Position numbers and translations under genes: made by a program. Of a stretch of 64,000 nt of DNA, positions 24,903 to 36,120 are shown one piece after another (the first letter of the stretch is position 1; each line of letters opens with the position of its first letter). Where the stretch lies: the NCBI GenBank assembly GCA_016806645.1, contig JACSYO010002159.1, forward strand, positions 4,545,501 through 4,609,500, written 5' to 3'. The notes under the pieces are model-generated. The model made no database searches, had not been told where the DNA came from, and was given only the letters and a program-made list of their open reading frames with translations. The stretch is from Ophiodon elongatus. Taxonomy: Eukaryota; Chordata; Actinopteri; Perciformes; Hexagrammidae.

Positions 24903-24905
<3 letters not shown>
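21536..24905. other. Unique-looking sequence, no gene
   Basis: 22400-22570 is pyrimidine-rich. Interrupted CA runs lie at 24345-24370 and 24453-24470. No interspersed element recognised and no coding-like frame. Confidence 0.45.

Positions 24906-24967
<62 letters not shown>
24906..24967. repeat. Compound (GT)n-(GA)n microsatellite
   Basis: About 16 GT units then about 15 GA units, with a sharp junction near 24937. Confidence 0.97.
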
Positions 24968-24971
<4 letters not shown>

Positions 24972-26623
24972 CATAATGTAGGCCACACTGTTGGAATGCA
25001 TATGCCTCTGTACTCCTGTGTTTTGAGCATGTGATCGAGGACCTGTACAGGTGATCAGGAAACAGGGAACTCCAGGAAATTCCTCGGGGCATGGGAGAGA
25101 GCAGCCGCAGGAAGTGCAAACACAACAAATGCATTCAGACGAATTAATGCACCCACACATGCTTATTCAAACCCAAATCAAGGTACTTATGTGCAGCTGC
25201 ACAGCTGGTTGGTTTTCAGCCAACACTCTTCATAATTTTGCTTTCTTATATGATGTAGTGCATCATGTCTTTTCCCCCAGAATGTTTCATACCTCAATGC
25301 AAAGTTAATCATAAATATACGAAGAACAACAATTGCAACTTTTAAGCCAGATGCACAATGTCACTTATTCAGTTCTAGACTTTTGGAAGTTTTTTTATTT
25401 AGACCTCATAATCATTGTTTTATTTGAAACAGAGTTGGTCAAAAACAGTGTTTTAAGATTCAACTTACTTTTTGTTATTTCTTCTTAAAGACTTTAATAT
25501 ATGTAACTAACCCTGGCTAAAACTAATGTATACAAAATTCTAGTTAGATTGTTCTGATAATCATAAACATAGAAATGAAGTTCTTAACTGGTTATTTGCA
25601 TTGCCTTTTTAATGCGAACCGAATCAGAGGCACATTCAGTTGTAGTACCAGTAAATTAATGAAATTGAAAATGTTTCAATGTGAAAGTTGATAGTTTTTC
25701 CAAGTTGTATGGCACCAGAAATATAAATGCCTGGCAAAGAACTCAGAACTGCCTCTGTGGTAGTTCCTGGCAGAGTAGGTGTCTCCAGGACCACATTTTG
25801 CCACGGTGTGTCACACACACAGACTCACAAGGTGAAAACAATACCAGTGTCGCTGTCACGGCAGGTAAAAACACAAAAAAGAAAAAAGCTAAGAATTCAC
25901 TTTACCTTATATCTAAATTCAGCTAGCTTGTTATCTTGGCCAGAGAGAGAACATAATACTCTGACTTTAAAAAGAAAGCTACTCTAAGTCTCCTATTGCT
26001 CTGCTGACATAGCAAAAACCTATTTTGATGATACTGCAATCATGTTGTAGGGTCACAATTTATATTGTTGTTTTTGTATCATAACATATTGTACTACAAT
26101 ATGTATTTAGACCCCATTATTTAACAGGACTTAAAAGACAAAGATAAGGAAGTTGTTCCTTCCCTGGTTTCCACCTGCAAATATTACCAGTTTAGAGAGT
26201 AATGTCGAACCAAGTCAGAGGCACTGCTGCTGAATCTCCGGTCTCTGCAGAAGGGCAAGCACTTTTTTTTCCCCCCTTTCCTTAAGCCATTGCATCCATT
26301 TTTAGATACCATTAATCAGACTCAGGATGTGCTTATTGCTCTGAAACACATCTGATACTTTGTCTCATAAGAGTTGTGTATCTGATATATAGACCGCCTT
26401 AGATTTCAGCCAGTACCCCACATATTAACTCATTTGACATTCCACAACGTTAATTTGAATGGTAATGCCTTGATCTATGGTTAAATGCTTTCCGGCAGTA
26501 CTGTGATCAAAAACATAAAATTACCACACTCACAGGTGTAACAGGAACCATGCTGCAGTAACGAACAGGAGTTAGAATGATGTCTCGGGCAAGTGAAGTA
26601 TGAAGGTGGGTTGGGGCTGCTGA
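24968..26623. other. Non-coding sequence
   Basis: No gene or mobile element recognised. Confidence 0.45.
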
Positions 26624-26663
26624 ACTTACCTGCTGTCTGCAAGAGAGGGAGAATACTAATGAG
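26624..26663 (-). promoter_or_regulatory. Back-to-back splice acceptor and donor: candidate microexon or recursive splice site
   Basis: On the minus strand a branch-like CTCATTAG (26663-26656) is followed by a pyrimidine tract (26655-26643). Next come TTGCAG (26642-26637), seven bases (ACAGCAG, 26636-26630) and GTAAGT (26629-26624). The acceptor and the CAG|GTAAGT donor are both near consensus. Known vertebrate recursive splice sites and neuronal microexons look like this, the latter often with TGC just before the acceptor AG, as here. Seven bases is not a multiple of three, so as a coding microexon it would shift the frame. Use in a real transcript is inference. Confidence 0.35.
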
Positions 26664-27894
26664 ACTGAAACAGACAAATGGTGTGTGAGAAGGAGAGAGA
26701 GGAGGAGAGAGATGGGGAGCCAGGAGTGGATGACAGAAAGCTGGGTGAGGTAATGGGGGTGGTGAAAGGGAGATAAATGGTATGAGAAAGTTAATAACAA
26801 GCATTGTGGTTCCTCAGCTCTTAGTGGGAGAGAGGAGAAGAGGAAAATGGCTGAAATGTGGATTCCTTCTGAGGTCTTACATAGAGGAACGAAGAATGAG
26901 AAAGGCAGATTATGAGAACAAATAAGATGAGATACACAACCACCTCACCTTCTTTTAAATTAAATAATAAAAAGCCAGCACAATAGGCAAAATAATAACA
27001 TTCATGACAACTGTAATCTGAACACGAACATGTCATGCAATAAAGACAGAGCAGCGTAGTCATTAGCCAATGAACGGTCATGGTACTTGAGAATTGTTCC
27101 GAAAATTATTTATTTATTTGAAAATTTGCTTCTGCATTTTTGAAGGTGCTGGTCAACATGCATCACCATTTTTTTGTTAAGCCCTTTGTTATTTTACAGG
27201 TGGCTCTGATGTCTCTGTAGCACTCAAGATATTGTAGCTTTTGAAAGATAAATGTAAGTCTCAGAGTCAAACTCTTATATGTTTTTGCTGGAAAATCAGT
27301 TTGATGGTAAATTGAAGACAATACTGCTGCCCCTGTACGTGTTCGTCTTCTTGTACAGATCTCGGAAGCCTGAACTCAGGAGTTCAACTAAACTCCCAGG
27401 ATGTGAGTTCAAAGACGAAGAAGACAAAGACATTCCTGCAAGAGTGAAGAGAGTGTGAGAAAATGAGCAGATAAGCGCACAGGAGCATGAGAATATATAG
27501 CAGGCACACAAAAACACAGAATATGACCGACACAACATGTGATGGCACACATATGTTAGCTCCCTGTCGGCCTCTGAGTAAGAGACAGAAGAGCAAGGTG
27601 GCTAAGTGGCAAGGGAGAGGCTGACGCAGAGGGAAGCAATTAGTGTGAGAGAGAAAAGAAGTATGAGAGAGGGAAAGATCGAAAGTGACACTGGGGAAGA
27701 CGAAGCAGACTGTAAATGAGGTTGGAAGACTTCTGAGGGGAAGAAGGAACTAGGTACAGTGGGTGATGGAAGTAAAATGCACATTTGGTCAAAGGGAATT
27801 GGACAAAATATTAGAAAAAACGGATTCCAATTTAACAACACTACAGTCCTCAACAAAAAGTGACAACTTTTCCAAATTAAACGGCAAACAAAGT
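26664..27894. other. Purine-rich to mixed non-coding sequence
   Basis: 26690-26790 and 27600-27740 are purine-rich. No gene. Confidence 0.45.
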
Positions 27895-28060
27895 TGTTTG
27901 TCCAAAACCTTTTTTAGGCACAAAAATCACTTGGTCAGGTTGAGGGAAAAATAATTAGGTTAAATAACTAATTAGTCAAGGTAAGAGAAACATTGTGGTT
28001 TTGGTTTAAAAAAACAATGTTGACTGTCAATTTGAAACAATAATTATCGTGTGTTTAAAG
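27895..28060. repeat. Dispersed fish repeat ('TTAGGCACAAAAACCACTTGG' type)
   Basis: Contains ttaggcacaaaaatcacttg, gtcaggttgaggg, and aaacaatgttgactgtcaat, in the order of a common fish repeat. 38605-38672 is a related fragment in the opposite orientation. The class is unknown to me. Confidence 0.5.
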
Positions 28061-30359
28061 TCTGCCTCCTACACAGACTTGGTCACGCTATGATAAACAC
28101 TAATAATCACCGTTTTCAAATTTGACCAAGTGTGGGTCAATATGGCACAAAAGTGCGTTAACTTTACCGAGAACAAATGGGCGGTTTTGACCCATATTAC
28201 TGGTCGGTCACTAGATCAAAACAACTATTGTTGTTCTTTGTTTTTTACCCTTCCCCACTGCATGGTACATTTTGAACCCAGGGAAGTTTAGTGTTTACAG
28301 TCACCTCCCTCCCTTGTTCACGTCATAATGACGATGCGGTCGCTCGAGGGCTTTGTCCCTTGATCGCAAACATATGTTATTTTGAGGCAGTGGCCTCTTG
28401 GGATGATAGTCTCACGTCATAAGCTGTACTGAAAGAGGATTGTTTTACATTCCTGTTCAATTTTATCACATTCGATTTATCTAAAGGTTTCCCAAATTAA
28501 TGCTGTTGTAAAAGCTTTGTGAGCTATTCAGTGATGATGAAGGTTTGTCCTCTACAATGCACATTCTAGTTACTTCTATTACACTGCATGTGTCTATTTA
28601 ATTCTTCTCTAAGGTTGTCCACTATTCTCTTGTGTATGTAAATGTTTTTCAGCCCAACTTTAAAGACGACCTATTTCTGATGCAATTCTGCTTTTATGTT
28701 AGTATACTTGTGTTTGGAAAATTGAATGTGCATGCACGCATGTGTGTGAAAGTGAGCATACTGTATGTGTATCTTCCACACTGCTATATGGCCACCGTGC
28801 TGCAATCCTTGAGCTCCTCAGGGTTAACATTTTAGAGAGAGAGAGAGAGAGGGAGAGAATGAATAAATGGCATAAAAGGAGCTTTTAAAATCAGATTTTG
28901 CAATAGAAAGAGCCAAAGGGACAGAAAAGATGAGAGAGCGACTGACATTTTACGGGAGGAAGAACAAGGGAGTTGCCTGTACACACGTATGCATACAGAG
29001 CACTCAGAACATCATGACAGCATCAAAACTTATTTTTCTGAATGTTTTCTTTTGCTGTTTTACCACAACATCAATTAAAGCCAATTATTAATGTAAATGC
29101 AAGATGGCAAATAAATACCTTACTGAAAAAAGGAAATTCTCAATTTTTGCAAATGCTATTATTTCCACGTACAAAGACATAAGTGAAATAAACACAAGAC
29201 AGAGTGAAGGAAAAAGTACCGTGGAGACAACAATGTCAAAGGCAAATAAAGAAAACGACTGAAAATGTTTTTTTTCCAGTGAGAAAAGATGGAGTGAAAT
29301 AAGGACGATGGAGAAAAAGAGTGGGTTACAAAAGTGTTAAATGTGAAGCACAACACAAGAGAGAAAAGAATGAGAGAGACAAAGAGTCATTGACTGGTTG
29401 TGCCTACTAACGTTGGGGCCAACACCTCGAACAAATGGCTGATAGTTCCACAGAAATGGTTCTACTTTGGGATACAAATTAATTTGTACTGAAAGCTTCA
29501 TTATTGTAACAGCAGGTGAAGTCAAATAATTAATTAATTTTGTGCTCTCTAATTTATTCATTCTTTCATTATCATCAATTCACATTACAGGAACAAGCAT
29601 GTTTGCAGCATATTGTTTGTGCTCTTTGGCCTCACTATTGACTGCTTTAATAATCAAGTTAATTCAATTCTATTTTACTCATCAAGTTACCGGCAAATAT
29701 TTAATATGATAACAACAATGGCACAGTCATGAGGATTAAACCTAAATGAAGACAGGTTGACACAAAGTAGTGCCATGTTCAACAGAGGATCAGGTTACAA
29801 AGGTTTACAGGGCTAAAGAGATGATGTGATGAAAATAAATTCAATCTATTCCGCAAATATCTTCACTGTGGCTTGGATTGTAATTTCCATTTCCACTGTT
29901 AGTTTAATTAAAGTCCGTGCTTAAGCAAGGGGCTGTGATACCAAGTGATAGCACACAACTATCCTCTCTCAATCGCAAGTTGAAGATAAAACTAAACAAT
30001 TAATTTAGACGTGTTGTGACCAAAAAGAAGAGGAAATGGCTTTGCTCAGATCAAAGGGAAAGTTAGAAACTAGTGTGAGATGTGGAAGAGGTAATGCATA
30101 GCTAAAGAAAGGAAGAGATGAATGAAAGATGAGCCATGGAACGTGGGGAGGAGGTTAATAGTGAAAGCTGAGGTTCAAGGTGGTTGGAGAATAAAGTAAA
30201 AGGTATCGCATAGGAGAGAAATGTGTCTTTTGAAAAGTTAAATCTTTCAACCCTGCAGAAAAAATGTAGCTTTGAGATGATTCATAGTTAGATAAAGACA
30301 TATCTTACAAATGGAAAAAATAGATCAGTTCAGGTTATTGACAGAAAGGGCAGTGAACA

Positions 30360-30361
<2 letters not shown>
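28061..30361. other. Non-coding sequence
   Basis: A short GA run lies at 28832-28858 and TAATTA-rich stretches occur near 29525-29540. A slightly CpG-rich patch at 28320-28370 may belong to the repeat just upstream. No gene. Confidence 0.45.
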
Positions 30362-30414
<53 letters not shown>

Positions 30415-30511
30415 GATAGATATATCTATATAGATAGATATATCTATCTATATAGATATATCTATCTATATATATATAGATAGATATAGATAGATATATC
30501 TATATATATAG
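30362..30511. repeat. Compound (CT)n-(TA)n-(GATA/TATC)n array
   Basis: CT to about 30397, TA to about 30414, then alternating GATA and TATC blocks to 30511. The alternating blocks are self-complementary, so the right part can fold into long hairpins. Confidence 0.95.
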
Positions 30512-31265
30512 CAGAAGACTGACCAGATGTAACAGATATATTTATTGCTGTAGCCATTGTTCAAAATATACTCATCAGCAGAAGTGGAACACTTTTATGT
30601 AATCTACACTCTACATTTGTAGCGCATTAAAATCTCTGGGGTGTGCATACCTCGAGGCTGACACAACATTTGACTGCAGCAGTTGTGGAGCAATCTGTAG
30701 TGTTGCTTTGTAAACTAGCTGATTCTCCACTAAGACAAAGCAGGCTGAAGCCGCTGGGTACAATATCAGGGAGGTATTTTTCTGCCAGTTGTCATGGGAC
30801 AGTGAAAATACAATTTCAATTTGATTTCATGCCTGCAGTGTGACGGGCATGAATAATCTGGTCCTAACAGACCCCCCCCGCCCAACAAAAAAAAAAAAAC
30901 ACTTGACGTGGCTGAAAAGTCAGTCAGTAATGACGAGGTCCATCTTCTACATTTGGGTCCTCAGGAGTCTGCGCCAACATCTGCTGTACTAATGCATTTA
31001 TTCATTCGTTCTTTTAATTCAGTTAAACATCTGTGAAGGAAATATGCCCACTTGATCTACCCGATCAGATACACGCTCTCTCTCTCTCTCCCTCTCTCTC
31101 ACTCTAATATCTGAGCTAGATTTCTGTAATGGCCCACTTACCATGAACTCACAAAAAGCTGATTATCATTCATTACTCAACTGCACTTTGCCAACCGGCA
31201 ACCTCGGAGTTACTGAGTAATGACCAACATGGATGGTGATAAAGTCCCCCAAAAAACTATAGCAT

Positions 31266-31268
<3 letters not shown>
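30512..31268. other. Non-coding sequence
   Basis: Contains a C-run next to an A-run (30871-30899) and a short CT run (31078-31104). No gene. Confidence 0.5.

Positions 31269-31350
<82 letters not shown>
31269..31350. repeat. (TG)41 microsatellite
   Basis: The longest pure dinucleotide array in the window, about 82 bases. Confidence 0.97.
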
Positions 31351-31354
<4 letters not shown>

Positions 31355-31667
31355 GTGCCAGGCTGCTTGGGAAAAATCTGCCCCCCGGCCTGTCTGTTCT
31401 GTGCAGTGAAGAGCTCTGAAAGCTCAATGACATTTCTGCCATGTTAACTGCTAACCACTATAAGGATGCAGAGCTTGGGGTGTCCAGTAGTATCTGACAC
31501 TCACAGAGCGCACACACACACACGCACTACAGGAAAACTGGCACACACTGAACCATACACAGCCAGTCATTTTGACATTTCTGAAAGCACACAGAGAGAG
31601 AGATGCCGTGCTGTACTTTACATACAAACACATGACCATTTCAACACATGGACACACAAGCAACTCA

Positions 31668-31928
31668 TCAAAAAGACACAGATTTGCAGGACAAACAGAC
31701 ACAGACCACCTGCTGTCCCTTAGCACACACTGATCTTCTCCAGGACGCCACCGTAATTGAAGTCTCCCTCTTTTCAGTACGTCGGACCTGTTTTCCACGC
31801 GCTGAATAGTTACGCAGTCTGTTTGAAATCAGCTTGACAGTTTTCCTCCTCCTATCTTTGTCGGCATCTTCAGCAGCGATCACTCCGACAGGCTGGAACT
31901 GGGGGGGGGGGTAGTACTGCCACAGCAC
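31668..31928 (-). other. Exon-like open frame, product not recognised
   Basis: An 86-codon minus-strand frame. Its first half has codon choice typical of fish exons: FQPVGVIAAEDADKDRRRKT, then a basic stretch with VKLISNRLRNYS. It follows a C-run ending in CAG (about 31900), which would serve as an acceptor. The possible donor after GKQ (GTCCGA, about 31792) is poor, and the second half runs into CA-rich sequence. I know of no family that fits. It could be an exon, a fragment of a processed pseudogene, or chance. Confidence 0.15.
31901..31911. repeat. G11 homopolymer
   Basis: Eleven consecutive G residues, unusually long for the window. Confidence 0.95.
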
Positions 31929-32239
31929 ATTTCCAAACGGTTTTCAGTGGTTTGAGAACATAAACATAATTCTTTATAAAGTGTTGGGACTGCTACAGTC
32001 TGCAACACAGCTGTTTGAAGTTAAACTCGGTCATGTTTTGTGTGGTTTTAAAGCATAAGAAACATTTGTAGGTCGGAGGTAGGTTTTAAAGAACGGATGC
32101 TAAATTTGCAAAACAATTAGACCTCCTACTTAGTTTATCTTCATTCAGTCAAATCATACTGTCTCTCTTTTCTATCTTCCCTCTCCTCTTGGATTGACAA
32201 AAAAAAAATCGCTAACCACTAAAAGGTGAATTTGGATTT

Positions 32240-32555
32240 GCTCTTTAGTTTCTTATTCAGTCTCCTGTGTATGCTTTCTTCTCACAACAACCAGCCTTTC
32301 CTAATTTTCTCTTTCCTTTCACTTTTTGCTTTTTGCCTTTTGCCTCTGCTCCACCTCCTGACTCTCATTTCCCCTTGTCTCCTTCACGGTTCTCCGCTTT
32401 GTCTCCTCACCTCTCTCCTATTCCCTCTCTTATTATTTCACTCTTTCGTCTTGCCTCGCTGTGCTCTATGAACTCCTCTTTGTTTCTCTCTTCCTCTCAC
32501 TCCCCCCTCCCATGCCTCCTCTCCTCTATCTCTCCCTCATGTGCTGCGAGGTGAA
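32240..32555. other. Polypyrimidine-rich tract
   Basis: A strongly C/T-biased plus strand with many TCTC and CCTC words. The two open frames through it (81 and 95 codons) are composition artefacts. Confidence 0.8.
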
Positions 32556-33613
32556 AATTGAATGAGAGTGAATGAGCCCAGTCGAAATCCCATCTGAGAT
32601 TCAAAGGTCTTCGCAGTTATTAATTACCTGAGATATTTCTATTGGCATAAGCTGCAGGAAGGGGAAACATTAACAATCCTCCATGTAGATATAAATGTGT
32701 ATGCACACACTACACACACTAAGCACTGGGAAGAGGGAGAAAACAACCATATCTTTCAAAAATACAATTTTCAACACAACCAGAAGAAAGGCAGGACAGG
32801 GACATTGTAAGAACGGGGGGCGTATGTGGCTTTGGTTTGAGATCTTGTGCTTAGAGATCTGAGAGTTAAAGGGATATTTCTCGAAACACTCTGTAGGCTT
32901 GAGAGGTGGCTTTTCAAAAGTTTGTAGCCTGCTCCTTTGAGCTACAATGAATCCCTGTGATCCCCTTGAGTCTTGACAATTTTTTTTTAATGAAAACATC
33001 CTTTGAAATTCAGAGACTAAAAAGCAGCAAGAGACGGTTTAGCTCACGTGTTATGTAAGGACCTCAATAGCAGCTGGCTTTACAACCAATATTTTTTTTT
33101 AAACTAATTGAGTAGTTACTGTGAATAAATGAGTGTAAATCTGTGATAATAGAAGTGAGTGACTGCACCCCCAGAACAGCTGCTGTATGTTTACCAGGTG
33201 TATATGGACCAATGATATTATTTTACAGGGTTATAAAAGAAAATCATTTGTCAGAAGTGCAGGGTGAACATATTTGATCATAGACTGATAAAATATTTTA
33301 CGCAAGACGTTTTGATGGTGACAAGTACAGTATCAAAGCTTGAGGCTGGTGTGAGAAGACTTTCATGGGCAGGGTGAACAAGAAAATAATCCTCAGTTAG
33401 ATTGGAAAAGAAAAGGCAGGCTTAAGGCAGGGAACTGAGGACCAGAGCAAGGCTTTGGTCCACAGAGTGCAGAGGCCAGGGAAGCCACATAAATATGTCT
33501 CTGTGATAAAATAATGAACTTGGTCTTTGACCAGATGATAGATGACATACACCCTACAGTAATGTGTGGAAAGTAAGTCAGCACTCAGGACAAACTGGAC
33601 CCCCCTCCCCGGA
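32556..33613. other. Non-coding sequence
   Basis: No gene or element recognised. Confidence 0.5.
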
Positions 33614-33632
33614 ACTATAGTTCCCATAATGC
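33614..33632 (+). promoter_or_regulatory. ZNF143/THAP11-type binding motif
   Basis: ACTATAGTTCCCATAATGC agrees well with the known consensus ACTACAnnTCCCAnnATGC. Such sites lie in promoters and chromatin-loop anchors, and are also carried by some repeats. Binding is inference. Confidence 0.5.
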
Positions 33633-33911
33633 TTTGGGGTGTGTCAACAGGTAACATCAATGCTGCCATAGTTCGCACCCTGGGCTAAATCTTGAGCCCT
33701 GTTTTTCTTTAGCCTGGAATTTGTTCCAATTTCCATACAGAAATATGAGTATTATGTCTGAATGTTTGATTGACCTATGACTCCTAGAATGAGTAGGGTT
33801 TTGAAACAAACAAATTGCAGTAATCGGGCACTGTTATATTTTAAACTATCATAATTGCCTCCATGAGCAGTGTGCCACTAGTGATGCTGCTGTTAACCTT
33901 CAGGGCACCTG
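33633..33911. other. Non-coding sequence before the foldback element
   Basis: Nothing recognised. Confidence 0.5.
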
Positions 33912-34574
33912 AAGTGAGCCGTCATCTGCAGAACTTCGGTCAAGCCAGCTGCTGCTTGAAATTTGGGTGCTTGGAATTAAGAAATAATTTGTTCAATTTG
34001 ATTCAATAAATCAAAAACAATATTACATTTGCACATTATATGAAGTACAATTATAATAAAATCTGAAGTTATACCACTGTACAGTTTTTATTTAAAAAAG
34101 GGAGCTTGAAAGTTACAATATATTCCTGAATTGCTGAAACAACGGTTTAAATATGAGGAAATTATTAATATTATATTGTAATTTGAGCTGACTTTCACTT
34201 AAATTTTATTAGAAGCTGGACAGTAAAATCACATAAAATTTGACATGGACATAGAAATCAGAAATCCAGTGGAAATTTTAGCTAACCAATAAAATAAATA
34301 ATTTGATAATATTCGAACTTACGAGCCCCCTTTTTTAATTAAAAACGGTACAGCAGTGTAACTTACGATTGTATTAGAATTGCATTTCATATAATGTACA
34401 ACATGGTGGTTTTTTTTACTTGTTATATCAAATTGAACAAATTATTGCTTAAATGTAGGACTATATCAGTGCTTCTTGGGCTATCCAAGCATATACCATA
34501 ACACCACAAATAGACAAGCATTCAATTTCACGCGCCAGCTGCTTGACCGAAGTTGAGCAGATGACAGCTCACTT
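33912..34574. mobile_element. Foldback (long terminal inverted repeat) DNA transposon, non-autonomous
   Basis: Left arm 33912-34124; right arm 34305-34574; AT-rich loop about 180 bases. Read as reverse complement, the right arm repeats the left in order. The matching blocks are aagtgagc[c/t]gtcatctgc, aacttcggtcaagc, aataatttgttcaatttgat, acattatatgaa, then tttaaaaaaggg or the like. The arms are about 80 percent alike in the best blocks. The right arm has about 60 extra bases (34445-34510) that the left lacks. There is no open frame. I could not find a target-site duplication, so the superfamily is open and the outer ends are good to a few bases only. Confidence 0.88.
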
Positions 34575-36081
34575 GACCGCAGTCACCTCCTGCTGCATAT
34601 ATCTGTCAACACTCAGAGTAGCCTCTGTGACCACACAGATCCTCATGTTAACATGGACTGAGACACTCTCCAGTCGTAAACACACAACTATTCTTACCAG
34701 CTAACGTGTGTTAGTAACAAAAACAGACACACAATGAGAATGTGAATTGTGTATTGATGAGTGCAATGCCAGTGCTAACAGATAGGTGTGTTTGTTGGTT
34801 TAAGTCACTGTTTAGTGAGAACGAATCTCTCGTGTTTCAGAGGTTTAGCGTGTCTAATCCATGTTAAACCAAGTCGATGCACGCAATTTGTCTTTTTTCA
34901 AAAAGAAAATCTTCTCATTTTCTTCTCTTTCTTTCCACATTCCTTTCTCTTTATTATCTAGTTTGTTTTCTTCCCCCTTCCATTTGCTACTCACTACTCC
35001 TTTCTAAAGGTTCCGTCCTTCACCTGTAAAATATACACGCTATTGAAATGTACCCACTTTAGCCCTTTCTGGTCTTTTCACCTGCTGTCATATTCTCTCA
35101 TATTCATCTCTGCACTGCTTACCTCTCACCTGTTTGACTTTTAAACATCTGCTCTCTCATTTGTACAGTGCATTTATGTACCACTCAATTCCTTCTGGTA
35201 CACTGTTGCAGACATTCCCCTCTACCTATTTTGTGTTTGCAGTTATACATTTATTAAATGCTACCCAGTCTTGATTATTATTATCAATTATTCCATTTAT
35301 CTTTTATTATTATACACAGTATATGTCCAACTTGAACCAGGAAGTCAGTCAACAAAATCAGTGCTTTAGACAGACAGATTGTGTAAAATATAGTCGTGTG
35401 TTGCATTTCGTCTTTGCATTTGTTTGTTGCATAAGGTAAAAGTGGGAATTTGTTTACAACCTATGTTGCCTGAGCTGTGAAAGGAACAGTTGAGCATTTT
35501 AACTTATTAAGTTCTATGTAAAGCACAGTGTATTGCACACATACCAATAATTTAAGACATGTTCTTTTTGTTTGTTTCATGATATTGTTTTCTAAGGGAA
35601 CTCAATGGTGGCATGCCGTTACACACCCATGCCAAGGCCAGAGCCATGTCAAGTCTCTCTCAGCATAGACGGTAGCAGATCAGGGCAAACCGATCTTTAA
35701 AGACAGAAAATCAGTCATTCAGGAGCAAAGTCATGCAGTATACGTTCAACTGGGCCACTCAGCTTTAAAAGAAGAATGGTCATGTTGTGAGGTTTTGCAA
35801 AACACAATATGTACCCACATGCTTTTACAGTCTGCTACACACACCCACACACACATAGCATGGTGGGTCGATTTGCGTTTTGGATGAATAGTCATTGGTG
35901 TGAAGCAGCTGTATCGACTGGCGGAACAGCCTTTATTGATAAGGCCATAAAAGACGAAGCGTCTTAGTATTAATAACTCACCACAAAGCTCTTCTTTGTA
36001 TATAACACAGATATCATTATCTGTGGCACTGCTGTCACACTGGTAATGGCTATAATCAAGCTTCCTGCAGCAGTAAAAAGT
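34575..36081. other. Non-coding sequence
   Basis: 34900-35130 is pyrimidine-rich. No gene. The 160-codon minus-strand frame at 35746-36228 is carried through the CA array and is not credible. Confidence 0.5.
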
Positions 36082-36088
36082 TGTGTGT

Positions 36089-36120
<32 letters not shown>
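36082..36120. repeat. (GT)n microsatellite
   Basis: GT array with a single GTAT interruption. Confidence 0.96.
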
